A program made the translations under genes and the position numbers. Under the pieces are notes generated by a model that ran no database searches, was not told the origin of the DNA, and worked only from the letters and a program-made list of their open reading frames with translations. 64,000 nt of DNA from Steromphala cineraria (Eukaryota > Mollusca > Gastropoda > Trochida > Trochidae). Location of the stretch: NCBI GenBank assembly GCA_916613615.1, contig OU744731.1, positions 50,134,645 through 50,198,644 of the forward strand, written 5' to 3'. This document shows, piece by piece, positions 43,793 through 56,399 of this stretch; the stretch's first letter is position 1, and each line of letters opens with the position of its first letter.

Positions 43793-44735
43793 GCTATTAG
43801 TCTCACCAACACTTCATTACAAATATAAGTGATACATGGATGAGATAGCAAGTATGATAAATTATGTATCAAGGAATAATTAGGACGCACATGCAATATT
43901 CACAGTTCCATTAAGTATACACATTTACTAAATGCTTATAGAACATATCTTATGGTCTACAAATTAAATTACTCTGACAAAGTAAGTATTCTTAATGGAA
44001 AGTATGTAGTAACATTAATAATAAAATGTAGATTAAATCATATGAGTAGATATGATATGCATATAATCCAAATATATATAAACCTACAGAGCATGTGGTA
44101 CTCAGGTGCTACCAAACTCTGCCGGGACACCACGCCAGCGGATCTAACCCATCTACAGAAAATAGTGAACAGTGTGAGATATGAAATGTGTACAACCAAT
44201 ATCTCACATGACATACTAATAATACAATTTACATTTAATACTTAAAATTAAAGTGCACTTAGATAACTTTCAGGTAATACCAATGAATAAAGATATTTAC
44301 TTTGCTAATTACTATTAAAATAATTTAACTTTAAGAATATTAATTGATTACATTTACTTACTTAATCTCTAGATATAAGATAAGATTTATAATATGAAAG
44401 TTAAGATTTATGTAAAACAATGAAATGTAAGAGACAAACTTTTATCAGTGTTCTGTCTGTCATGTCAGAGCTGTGACTTACGGTAGTGATTTGTGGTGTG
44501 CAAGCTACATGAGTTAATCATGCATTAGAAAAGACAAAAATGCAAAAGAAAGACAATAGAGAATAGACTGACCCAAACAATAAACCTAAATGTTAAAAAG
44601 GACTAACCCTCTAAGTGCAGGCTTCTGAAATTGACAAGCCTTCTATCTACAACACAAATGGACACCTTAAGATACTAAAAACAAAAAGAGCGCTAAACGG
44701 ATACAAGGTAATACACACATGCTGAATGCATTGTA
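43793..44735. other. Intron 2 sequence, AT-rich, no recognised feature
   Basis: Only short frames without motifs. Confidence 0.4.
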
Positions 44736-44737
44736 CA

Positions 44738-47700
44738 ACTTTATTATCCCCCGTGACGAAGTGGAAGGGGGATATAGGTTTTGGCTCCGTCTGTGCGTTC
44801 GTCCGGCAGAGTTAAACTAAAGGGGACAACTTTTCTCAGAAACAATTTGAGATAGGTTCACCAAACTTGCTGTGTGTCTTCATTGTATCAATGCCTTGAT
44901 GGAGTTCGAAAATCAGAACTGCAAAGTTATTTTTTATGCCCGTGTCACACATTGCCGAAGCTAAAATCCTGGACATCATACGAATATCAATAATTTCCAT
45001 TTTGTCCGACTTCGGCTCTAGATCGGGATGTCCGTGTGACCTACGTGAGCCATCGTATGATTGTCATGGGTCTATTTGGAGGTCCGGGAAATACTTCGTG
45101 TATGAGCCAAAAATCTTTGGCATGTCAAAGAATTGGCCTATGGTCACCCGACCTTCCCTTCGTGTACCTTTCGTGTTGACATCGTGACCATCGTATGGTC
45201 ATCGTGTAGCCATCTCGTAGCGTTCGTATAATCTTGGTCTCAAACTTCACGCGACACATACCCGAAGCTCACGCGATGGTCTATGAGATGGCCACACGAG
45301 GTCGTGTAACCTTCGAGTTGCCCTTGTGTTCACCATTTTTGTCCTCGTGTTCACCATTTTTGCCATCGTGTTGCCCATTTTAGCTAACACGGAGTGCACT
45401 CGATTCCAACACTCGATTGCAAACCCAAATCTTTCACAATAGCTTCCCCTATCTTTTGGACTAATGAGAGTCAATATTTATTCCCTAAACTATTTGTTTA
45501 CATCAATTGACAGGTATTGTTGCAACTTGTAAGAATTAAGTAACATTTTATAACAATTATTACACAGCTTGGTTACTTGGTAGTAACTATTTTTAGACTT
45601 AGAAAAATATGCACTTATATTAGATGGGCTGTATGAAAAGATATAGAAGATATTACTTGATATATATATATGTCATCAAAATTTTTTCAATTTTTGTTGT
45701 TGAGTTGTGGTCTTTTTTTTTGGAAGATCTTTAAGGCATTTTATCAATTAAAATTAAATCAAATAAATCAAAGTAGAAAATCTTTTGTATGGTTCATTCA
45801 ATATATTGGAATATTATTGCAATCCATCAGCTGCATGTTGCAACTTATTGCACTACAAATTGTTGAAATATCCAGCCCTTTTGACTTGTGCATTTCATAT
45901 CTAGTCCTCAATCAATATAAGATTTGTCTTTAATTGCGCAAATCATAGTGATACTTTGCCAATATCATATTGTGGTTTTGATACCATACTTAAAATGGTA
46001 TCGCACGAAGGCCCCTTTAGCGTCATGCATCTAAACACTAAACAGAGATGGCAAACTCACAGTATTACAGACATTTCAATTACATTTCTGACGAAAAGCC
46101 TAGACGGTTTCTCTCCGATTATATTTAACTCTGATATCACATTAGAACCTATATTACATGGAGGTTCGTTTACTCGTTTAAGGAGAAAGCAGATGATCAT
46201 GAATCAGTCTTTTGACCAGTCAAACATGGTTTGGAGCACCTTCCTTGTGCATTTAAAAAATCATTTTATATGTTTGTATTCTTTCTTTATTATGTAAATC
46301 CTGTTTTCAAAACATGTACTTTGGGCTGGAGGCCTGTATTACTGTAAAAAACATCTTGATCTTGAAAAAAAAATCATTTTCGCTTTTACAAATCCGGTGA
46401 TAGACGTATACGCCTATTTGAAAAAAAGCCCTTCTAGATGTAAAGGGAAAATGTCTATTAGACTTAAGAATTGAAATATAGCCCCTTACAATTTGAATAA
46501 GCAGTAATATGATGCATAAGGTGGATTCAAACCCTGAACCCGTAAACCAGATATGCTAAGCAATTCTTATTGGGCTCTAAAACTCTAATTGGGCATGCTG
46601 AAGGTTATGTTAAAACAAGTTATTTATTCAGGTTCACAATTCAGTTTTTGTCGTTCAAAAATTCAAAGTCACTGACACTTCATTACACGGTTTTATGAAT
46701 AATAGCAATAAATCATTGATACATTATTGATAAATTCTAAATATCTTAATGCAATGTCAACCATTTTGTACTTGTTTGTTGTCATTTATAACACCTTATG
46801 ATTCGATGAATGATTTGCACTACACTGTTTGCTTTGCCGATTACAATGAGTCACTCAATTCGGTTTTAAATAACGAAAGTGAAATTATCAGATACTGATA
46901 AATAGAAATTGACATCAAGGTTAATTCGATGAACACAGATAGGTAAAACATTCGTTTTATTGTAATGCATACATACTATAGAAAGTGCCAACGCTTGCGG
47001 TTGTTTAATCATTGTTAGTTATTGGTAATGGAAGGATAAAGCATTCGATCTATGCTTTGATTGGTTTTGGAAAACATTCACATTCCGAACATATCTTCTG
47101 TCTCTCTCTTTTCCTTGACAAAGACTTAATAACAGACTTAATATAATAATATGGCAGACAAAATCACCAATATTAATCAAATGACAATAATAATACGAAA
47201 ACTTTCACAGTTGTAATTACTGGATGATAACCTTGAACCCTTCGCTCACTATATTTTCGAATATAATGAGGACAATTTGACAAGTCTAGAATTCTTCTAT
47301 ATATAGTTGCATCTTCTCCATCTTAACGTGACGCTAGGTCAGATTACATAGTCTTATATTACCGGATATGAGGGTTTGATGTTAATTTAGACACTAGACG
47401 GTTAATAATTTGATGAAAACACTACTTGGTGTAGACATTATAGCTGGTTCGGCTGGCCTTCAAGTAACAATCATGTGGCCTTACGAATGTCACACGAAGC
47501 TTGCGCAACGTCGTGAAGACTTCCTATAACATTCGTGTGACCATGAAGTGCCATTTTCGATAAAAATGTTGCCTTTCGTGTAAGCTTCGTCGCGTAGACT
47601 TTGTATATAGTCTGAGTATCCTTGGTGACGCCGTCGGTTCTAACTTCCTCCAGGATCACCATCGGAACACCTCCGGCGGTAAATTTGAATGTTGACATTC

Positions 47701-48118
47701 GTATGATATTCGGGATATTGGGTCCGGGAATGTGTGACATAGGCATTACGGAGTTATTGCCCTTGTTTCGAGATTTTGGACTTTGTTTGAGGGAGTCGTC
47801 AAAGGGGACAACTTTTCTTAGAAACCCATTAAGATAGGTTAACCAAACTTGCTGTGTGTCTTCATTGTATCAATACCTTGATGGAGTTCGAAAATTTAGA
47901 ACCGCAAAATTACTTTTTACGGAGTTATTGCCTGTGTTTTGTGTTTTGGACTCTGTTCGAAGATGTCCTCAAAGGTGACAACTTTTCTCAAAAACTATTT
48001 AAGATAGAATGAGGTATATGCAGTTACTTATTACAAAGCTACAGCCCATTTAGGAAAATATTGGGAGCTTTGATGACAACTTATTTGGCGGGGGATGTTG
48101 ATGACCATGTCTTCTTGT
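44738..48118 (+). mobile_element. Hairpin-headed tandem-repeat element, third family, split by a 2.8-kb insertion
   Basis: It starts 'ttattatcccccgtgacg' and ends 'ttggcgggggatgttgatg' near 48105. Units carry 'aaaggggacaacttttctca', 'caaacttgctgtgtgtcttc', 'attgtatcaatgccttgatg' and 'acggagttattgcc'. The first unit stops at 44936 and resumes at 47746, with 44937-47745 inserted between. Confidence 0.8.
44937..47745. mobile_element. 2809-bp inverted-repeat element with TTA target duplication
   Basis: The ends are imperfect inverted repeats of about 50 bp: 'tgcccgtgtcacacattgcc' at the left and the complement of 'tgcctatgtcacacattccc' at the right, both continuing to 'atcatacgaat'. The flanks are TTA (44934-44936) and TTA (47746-47748). 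A 3-bp TTA duplication is the habit of PIF/Harbinger elements. Subterminal sequence on both sides is full of 'cgtgtgacc' and 'cacacgaag' words. Two short frames (45670-45933, 45956-46297) have no recognised domain, so it seems non-autonomous. Confidence 0.82.
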
Positions 48119-48621
48119 TAAATGTAATTTAAAACATTATATACACACAGTGAAATATGTGACTGCCACACTATGAGGTCATTTACTAAAAAGTAATCAA
48201 TTCAGTCAAGAGAATAATAATAATCACATTGCAGCAAAGAATATTGACTTTCATTTGATATGATAAGGTGATTTGGATTTTGATTAAAAAATACCAAGTT
48301 TTTGTAAAAGCAGGTATCCAGTGACAGTGAATCGTAAATTGTGAAGTGAAGTTTTTGTTTCCACACTGCTAGATTCTTGTCAGTTGAAGAACCTATTTGT
48401 TTGCCTGAAAATTTGTTTTGTTTATTATCAGGAGTGTTATTCTGTTTGACGAAGTTGGGGGTGCTTGATTAAGTTCTTTGTTTATATGAATGCAGTACAT
48501 ATCCGTCACAAGAAACACACTGTTTGGATTTTGGTAGACACTTACTCATGTCTTCTCTGTGACATCAATATGATTCTTAAATAGAAAGAAAAACATGTAT
48601 CTCTGCTCTGTTCTGTTTTAG
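48119..48621. other. Intron 2 sequence before the second FN3 exon
   Basis: Nothing recognised apart from the acceptor of the exon at 48622. Confidence 0.4.
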
Positions 48622-48746
48622 TGGGTATGCAAAAGGACACACTATGGTGGGCCTTGAACCTGAGAGCTCCTATACATACCGTATCCGCTTCCAGTGGGAC
48701 CAGCAGTGCAGCCCGTGGAGCCCGCATGTCACTGTGTCAACCACAA
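48622..48746 (+). CDS. FANK1: FANK1 exon: second half of the fibronectin type III domain
   Basis: The acceptor 'ctgttttag' ends at 48621. The frame reads 'GYAKGHTMVGLEPESSYTYR' and then 'SPWSPHVTVSTT'. This has the FN3 hallmarks GLEP--Y-YR and the final S---VSTT strand, and aligns with the vertebrate FANK1 order. The first base completes the split Ile codon of the previous exon. The last base (A) plus GA of the next exon makes Arg, giving 'STTREPL', as in vertebrate FANK1. The donor A|GTCTGT is a weak match to consensus. Confidence 0.88.
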
Positions 48747-49064
48747 GTCTGTAGCCTTAACATCTACTTTATTCTGCCTATCAAATCAAAGTTATTACTA
48801 TAACAGATTACTAATTGATAGAGACTATTTCATTGCTTTTGCAAAATATTATCTCAATGAGTGAAGTGATAAGGTGATATTGAAGTGGTTATTGAATTAG
48901 GCCCTTGGTGGTGCCCATGCACACATTGGAAGGCGTAGACCAAAACTTCATCCCCCAAATAATGTATCCTGGCACAGCAAGCCACATTATAACGACAGAA
49001 GCAGGCTATGGTTAAAACTGGGTGGAAATCTGATTTGTATATTTTGAAGTGGCAGTCAACTTAA

Positions 49065-52000
49065 CCCTCACGATGCTATTCATGGAATATTTCAGGCTGC
49101 AGATAACATTGTCCATGAGCTGTGTAGGCAAACCCCTTGAGGAGACTATCTTTCCCGATAAAGCTATTATTGTCTCTCAGCACTCTAGGCGAAACCCATA
49201 TTTTTCTGCACCAAGACTTTTCTCAGATCAAGGCTCTTAATTATTTTCCGTGCCTTGCTGAAACGATGTTCTTTTTATGAAAAGTTGTCTAAATGGTGGA
49301 TCAAACGGTGTACAAAGTTTCAATACATTCTGTCACCTATAACACAATGAAAAACACTCACGAAAATGCCTTATTTTTCCCGGTCTCTCCCGAGAACGAG
49401 AATCATGATTTGACACTAATTGCCCACTGGCGCATGCATCGCCCGGGGCACAGGATTACATTGTTTGCACAGATTAGAGAAGCACACCTTGTCTCTCACA
49501 TGTCTTGGCAAACTAACCTGTGAGCGGAATTTAATGAAAAAGGCAGTGTTGAAAAGGGCATTGAATTGTTGTCATTTTGATGTTTGATATATACATGCGC
49601 TATAAGAAATAATGAAACTACAAGCAGTGAAAAAACAATGATTTTCAGCTACCGGTATGTACCACTTTTCACATAAAATACCTAGCGCATTTTGACAATT
49701 TATGCAGAAAGAGGAAGAATGCCATTTTATTCAATGTTAAATTCATTCATATACACAAAGCAAGCCTTGCACAAACAGGTATTTTCTCTGTTAAACTGTT
49801 GAAAAAAAAAATGCTTTCACGCTTGATATTTCAATAACCAAGTGGCGCCCTCACATGATACAATCGATGGAAAGAGAAAAAAATTGCCATCAAGTTGGTG
49901 TATCATTTGGATATGCGCACATTCAAATAATTATACTAGAAAAAGTTGAAAAGTTATCAACTTTCGCACTTGATATTTCCATAACAAAGTGGTGTGCTAT
50001 AAAACAAATTGATACATCGATATAAAAAGCATAAACTTGCCTTCAATTTGGTATATAATTTGTAAGTGCGCACAAGCAAATAATTATGCTAGAAAGACCC
50101 CAAAAATATATATATATTTTCAATTTGGTAAATCATTTGTATGTGCCCACCAAGAAATTAAGATGCAAGATGCCCTGCCAAATGTTTGATGTCTTTTTTT
50201 TTACTCCAGCAACAATGAGTTAATTGCCAAAGTTCATGCTGACGAAGCTTCTGATGGTGAGACTACAGACGAGAGTGATAGTGAGAGTGATAGTGACGGT
50301 TTGGTAACAGACATGGACAGTGATCCAGATATAAGAAACATTGCAAGAAATATACTAACTGCTACGGGCAGAGCTGCTAGAACTGGTGGTACTTCCACAG
50401 AAGATGAGTTCAGTGGCTTTGATGAGCAATACAATGATATGGACACACATTAAACATGTCCAAATGGAAGGAAGGGCCGAGGCCACATGGACGTATTGAT
50501 TTGCCTTTCAGTGGCAAGACTGGTTTGGGACAGTTCAGAGATATGCCAGAGCAACCACAACCTATTGACTATTTCGACCTGTTCATTAATGAAGAGGACT
50601 ACGGAATGATGGAGTAGATATATTCACCAAGAATGTGACAACAAGGTTCTTCCCCGCTGTTCGAGGTTGCACCAGTGGAAGGATACGAATGCGGAGGAGA
50701 TGAAAGTATTCATAGCAATGACTATTGCCATTTCCTTAGTTGTACAGGGAAACTTTTCAGAGTATTGGACGACTAGTGATGTGACATCAACGCCTTTCTT
50801 CCCAAAATGTATGCCCAGAGACAAGTTTTGGCTCTTGCTCACGTACCATCACCTATCTGATAACAGTACAATGCCGGGACGAATCACAACTCAGTTTACC
50901 CCAAACAATAAACTTGGCTTCTTGTATAACCGCATCATACATCAGTTTTCCAGAGTTTACATACTGCATCAATATATCTCTATTGATGAGGGATTGATGC
51001 CTTGGAAAGCCAACCTCAGCTTCAAGGTGTACAACCCTGACAAACCAAAGAAGTACTGAATAAAAGATTATAAGTTGTGCGGCTCACACAATGGATATGT
51101 TTGTAAATTAAACTCTACACTGGAAGAACAAACGAAGCTGTTTCTTAAGGTGGGTAAACGTATTATTGGTCAAGGATTATTCCGGCAAAGGATATCATGT
51201 TTACCTGGACAATTTTTATTCATCTGTGACAGAGTAAATAAACTTGATGAAATGTGGTTTTGGGGCGACGGGAACATTGAGAGTCGTAAAGGAATTCCAG
51301 AGAAAATGAAAACGAAAACAAAAAAAGCAAAAAGTAAGGTTCCATGCTGCAACAGCGCAATCAAGATCTTCTACTTGTCAAGTAAGACAAAAGAAAATCA
51401 GTCTTGCTTATGTCCACTGTTGAAGATGCAGAAGCTGTTGAGACTGGAAAGAAGAACAGGTTGACTGGCGAACCACATACAAAACCTTGTATTGTGCATG
51501 AGTACAATAAGTACATGGGGGGTGTCGATTGCGCTGATCAAATGTTGTCGTACACTCTGTTCAAACTGAAAACTCTAAAGTGGTTGAAGCGTGGGGTGGT
51601 TTCATATCTTCAAGGGTTCATTATCCTCTTCTGAATGCCTACATTCTAAACAAAGAACTTTCAAAAGATAAAATTTTGAAGACAAGCCATCAATTCAGGA
51701 AAGAAATAGTTCAACACTTTATTATCTTTGCAAGTCTGTGCAGACGTTCCTGAGGTCTGCCAAGTATGATCGTATTATACGTCTTCATGGTCATCACTTT
51801 CCGTCAAAGATTGAGGCTGTCAGAAGGAAGAAGAATTTATCACGTGCCTGTGTTGTATGTTCCAAAGCCAGATGTGAACTTCAGCGATGAGCAGCACAAG
51901 CTAAAAACCAGCCAGTTTGAAAAGAAAAAAGAATCTTCATTCAAATATGTAGAATGCAGTGTCTGTCTGTGTGTAACACCATGTTTCCGACTCTGCCACA

Positions 52001-52711
52001 CGTCAAGAATTACTGTAAAGCTAAGATCAGTCTCACAGAGAAAGATAATTGTAATGGACAGGAAGAAGATAATTGAAGAAAGAAGAAAGAGGTGGAAGTG
52101 TGGACAGTGTACTCTCGGCCTTGTTAGGTCCCAAAAGATTGTTCTTTGCACCAATATAGGGGATTATTGTTATAAGCTGTTGTTGGATATCTTGTAAAAA
52201 TAGTTCATAAAATAAATTATTCTTTGTTATTTCGTAAAAGAGAGAGAGATATTTAATGTGAATCATCATCACGAACCCCCATCCTTCTTTGGCACTATAT
52301 ATCTTTTGAGCAGGGTGGCGAAATTTCAAATCATTTATCATTGTAAAGGGCGAAGAACAAACTTCAATCCAATGTGTCATTTCTAAATGCACACAAAAAA
52401 GTAAAGAAAGTGCAAGCGCCGCAACATCTGTCGCACATATGAAACTTTAGACGCGCTAAAAATTTCATTCAAATTCGCAGATATTATCATGTGATATTAT
52501 GTGACTACGTGTGCCGCTTGGTACTTTTGGAATGTGATATTACGACCAGGATTTGCGAAATAGATACACTAGTTGTAAAAATGCACGCGCCTCGCTACAG
52601 AAATTAATACAGCTAGAAGCGCTAATTAGAAGATAACAGTGGCTGGCACCGTACTAGAAAATTCAGCCATGGTGCCTTGTAGAGCATATAAAGTATCCAG
52701 CGTCATGAGGG
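49065..52711 (+). mobile_element. piggyBac element (copy 3), both ends present, 3647 bp
   Basis: The left terminus 'ccctcacgatgctattcatg' follows TTAA (49061-49064). The right terminus 'ccagcgtcatgaggg' ends at 52711 and is followed by ATAA, a one-base change from TTAA. Left subterminal repeats of about 130 bp occur three times at 49800-50160. The transposase gene is present but broken. It fills most of FANK1 intron 3. Confidence 0.88.
50220..52180 (+). pseudogene. piggyBac transposase pseudogene (copy 3)
   Basis: The parts in order are as follows. An acidic N-terminal segment ends at a TAA (50451-50453). 'MSKWKEGPRPHG' follows. 'MPRDKFWLLLTYHHLSDN' and 'SIDEGLMPWKANLSFKVYNP' contain the first Asp, with a stop right after 'KPKKY'. 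A damaged middle region has lost the clear second Asp motif. 'YMGGVDCADQMLSYTLFKLK' holds the third Asp. Near 51860-52010 is a Cys-rich C-terminal finger ('CVVC', 'VECSVCLCVTPCF'). There are at least four frame changes. Confidence 0.85.
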
Positions 52712-52947
52712 ATAAAATGATGACAGAATTATTATTTGGGTGAAGCAATCTGTTCAGAGGTATCATTTTACTAAATACACTATCAAAATTACCTTTACTA
52801 CATGGAAACCTGATCAGGGAGATCCAAATATTATCTGGACCACTTCAATTCAGGGATAACATAATTAAAATGTTTAAGCTTTAAGCATCTGATGTCAAGG
52901 AATGATTGAGATGAGGAAGAGTTGTGAGAGACTTGAGGCTGTTTCAG

Positions 52948-53029
52948 GAGAACCCCTGAATGGAGAGCATCTTCATCGAGCTGTGGTACGCAAGGACACA
53001 CAGGGAATACTACAGGTTCTCCTTTCTGG
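52948..53029 (+). CDS. FANK1: FANK1 exon: linker and start of the ankyrin region
   Basis: The acceptor 'ggctgtttcag' ends at 52947 and the donor is TCTGG|GTAGGT. The 82-bp exon reads 'REPLNGEHLHRAVVRKDTQG' then 'ILQVLLSG', matching the FANK1 segment that joins the FN3 domain to the first ankyrin repeat ('REPISSEHLHRAV'). It starts with two bases and ends with two bases of split codons, consistent with both neighbours. Confidence 0.88.
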
Positions 53030-54127
53030 GTAGGTACATTCATTCATATTACCGGTCACCATCCATTTGCTTACAACTAATGATTGACAAGCAGTCCTGG
53101 TATGTTAAAGTTACCAACTGACTTGGAGGTCGGCTTGTAAATTGGAGCCCTTTGGTACCTGCAAAACTTTAAAGGAATACTAAGCCGCGAATAAAATCGT
53201 AGAAAGCGAGAATTAATTAGGTCACAACGAGTCGAGAATCTCAATAAGCGTCATCCCTACTCAGCGATAATTGCTTTGGGCAACTCGCTACTTCTTGCCA
53301 TACAAGCGCGATACTCAACCCTACAAGAGTGTCTAAACTACCGTTGTTTTCATACTTTGCATAATGCTTTACTTTAAACTGTGCAACATACACTACTATA
53401 ACTTATGAATATGTTGAACAGGACCATCCATTTGGGCATACCCGTACCATATTAGAAATGTTCAATAATGAAATTTTGTCCCGGAAGATGAAACTTCCAT
53501 TCACTTACTGATTTTCATTCAACAGGTATTTGTTCTACAGCTTAAATTGATTTATAAAGCTAGACATTCTGTCGGCGAAGGAAATAACATTTAATTGGCA
53601 GTATTTGTCTTGTACACATTCATTGTCCACTCAACCAGACATGATGGCGCCATCAAACAGTGACCCGGCAGTTATATGACCTGTTATGACACATGACAAG
53701 AATCACAAGACGTTAATAAACTGACACCTCACACCTGCTGTGTGTAACATCCGTCTCCATAATACACAACTTCAAATGGCAGATGTCTGGTCGTCTTTAT
53801 GGTACTCTTAAAAAATATATGTGTTATTTCAGGCTGTTCTATTTATCACACAAATTTACCCATGAAAATGACATCATAGGAGAAAATTGCTTTGTTTTTC
53901 AAACCCCTTTTCCTTCCTACCTATTAATTGACTTGGCATTTCAAAGTGACTTGTTTGAACATTATTTTATTTCAAACAATAAAACAGAAAAAAAGTGAAC
54001 AGGCGTTAAGGATTATTTGAACGCCGCTCTTATAAACTATTAATAAACTGGACACAAACACAAGAAAGTGTGAAACTTCAAAAGCTATAAAAACAATTGT
54101 AAATGTTAAAATGTAGGTACTTAATAT
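53030..54127. other. Intron 4 sequence, no gene; short repeat related to 2330-2390
   Basis: 'atacacaact...aaatg-cag-tgtc-ggtcgtc' near 53761-53800 resembles 2342-2382 inside the nested 4302-bp element, so a related repeat may lie here. Otherwise nothing is recognised. Confidence 0.4.
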
Positions 54128-54558
54128 GTAATTATTGGCGTAAATCTTCCCTCTGGGACGAACTACATGCCCCTCTCTTCGTTCCTTGAACGTGCTTGCA
54201 GAAGTCTAAATAAAAAATAAAGATAAAAAACCTAAGTCATAATTACAATTAGTGGTATGCAGCTCCTCTCCTTCACCCTGGAGTTGTCTCCCTTGTCCAA
54301 ACCATGTGCTCCCTTCATATTCTCTTCTGCACTCCAGCTGAATGGTTGCTCTTAAGAAGTCTGAATCCTTTTCAAGTCTACTTCCTTCCTGTGAGATTTA
54401 TCTTGGATGAACTGGTATGTGAAGTCGACATTTCCAGGGTCTCCTGTAGACAATCGCATTCGTTTTTGTGTCTGTGAACTGTGTTTTTTGTGACTTGTGA
54501 AATGTTTTTCTGTGACTGTCGGTGTTTGTTTTCCGCAAAGTAACTGTGTGTGATCGTC

Positions 54559-55591
54559 ATGTCAAGTCAACGTAAATGTGTGTCTTGTCAGAGATTTATG
54601 TCAGATCGTGATCCTCATTCCTTGTGTGTTTTGTGTGACAAAAATCCTATCTGTTCTGCCGATTCGTGATGTCTTTTGTGTAGAGATTTGGACCAAGATA
54701 CGTGGTTAAAGTTGTGTGAATTACGCACTAAGAAGGCCCGTACTATTACCACTGCTCCTATTTCTCCTCCCCCTACGTTGGATGACAATAACTCGGATCA
54801 TTCTATTCCTCCTTCGGGAACTGTCGCGAATCCCACGGCTAATCCTATTGATCTTACAGCTTTTCTCACGTCATTTAAACAAGAGATGTTCTCCTCTTTC
54901 CAACAGAATTTTAAGGAATTAGAACGCAGGAATGATGATAAGATCGCTTCTCTAAAGAAATCTCTTAAATCTAGTTCCGAATTGTGTCGTGGTGAGAAGT
55001 GTAAGCCGTCTAAACGGGCCTCCGACCCTCGGGATACGGCAGATACGGCTGGTGAGACTAGTAAGCAGCAGTGTTTACCGAGATCGGGCCTGCCTGCTGA
55101 CGGTCATGGTGACCATGGATACCTTAACCCGTTCTGGCGACTACTCTGTCACAGATTCGGGCGGGTTACACGTAGTTGACGCCGATAACCTGTCCGTTTC
55201 CTACTCTGGGACGGTTTGGGACGGGTCACGCGTGCTGGGCGATCAGCCCGTCAACGGCTCGAATGCCACGGCTACTGGCCCAGTCCAGGATGCCATTGAC
55301 ACTGAAAGCATCCATGATCCGTGCCCTGGCTCACGGTCGCAGCAACTCTCCACGGACGGCACGGACCCCTCGGCGGGATTAGGTCACGGGTCGATTGATA
55401 GTGTTGACAAGCAGGAGCAACTTGATTATGTGGAAGTTTCAAATCCGCAGTTATTACCCATTCTAACGGACTTGAACTCTGATGTGAAACAACCCGTAGA
55501 GGTTAACCTCCACTCGCATGAAGGGCTAGCGATAATTCCAGCCCTTGATTCCTCCGATATCCCGAACTTAGTACCCAACTGGAGAAGATAG
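54559..55591 (+). pseudogene. DIRS copy C gag-like gene, broken
   Basis: The ATG at 54559 opens a frame with two Cys pairs ('CVSCQRF', 'CVLCDKNPIC'), suggesting a zinc knuckle or ribbon. A single TGA interrupts at 54667-54669. The frame then runs to 55179 with 'LTAFLTSFKQEMFSSFQQNF', a probable coiled coil, and a Lys/Ser-rich tail. A frameshift moves the continuation to the frame that stops at 55589-55591. More gag-like frames ('LGSVRNLLVDSKEDLFQQPL', 'RGSFRGGRGQS') lie at 56190-56390. Confidence 0.7.
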
Positions 55592-56399
55592 ATTTTTTCC
55601 ACAAGTTGAAACCCTGTACTCGGCCGTCATCAGTTGATGAGATTTTGGATCAACCTGTACCAGAGGAACTTGGCTCGACGGGTGTCCTCCCACCTAAGCG
55701 TGCTCCTAAGCGTTCTCTTCCCCATTCCACTGTCGTCAAGAACGGGTTAGATATCGTCAATGCCAACTAATGCCAGCTAAGGCTAAAGATGAGTCGTCCT
55801 TGTCCAAGTTGCCACTTAAACAGTCGTACGATATTCACGACCGGGTGTTACCGGCTTCCGCTCCGGATGTGGATCAAGATTTTTCTAGGCTCAACGCTAG
55901 ACCTCTCCCTCTTTTCCAAGGTGATTAACTATCTATACCTCGCAAGGACGTGAAAGAATTAGACGCCGCCTGTAACTCTGTCAACATTCTGTCCTACATT
56001 AACTGGTTTTCCTGCCGGTGTCAGGCAACTCCTTCCTCCAACCTTTCACAGTTATGAAGGAATCAAACCACAGACCCTTACCGTTATGAGTGTAGAGGAG
56101 GTTGCTCTCGCCCTCTCGTTTTTGGACGTAATTACCAGGCCGCTGGAGACGCCACTCAGGCTCAAATCGCCTCTATTGCTCGCTTCACCGCTTTGGAAAG
56201 ATCACAGCTCTTGGGTTCAGTTAGGAATCTACTTGTTGACTCAAAGGAGGACCTTTTCCAACAGCCGCTGAACTCCGAATCAATCTTCAACGGACAGTGT
56301 GCCCAAGTGATCGCGTCCCAAGAAGCCCTAGCTCAGACCAGACAGCGTGGCTCCTTTCGTGGCGGTAGAGGTCAGTCTAATTCTACCCCGACACTTCTC

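Noticed and set aside
45956..46297. 113-codon frame inside the TTA-flanked element as its transposase
   Set aside because: No DDE or other catalytic pattern is visible and it is too short.
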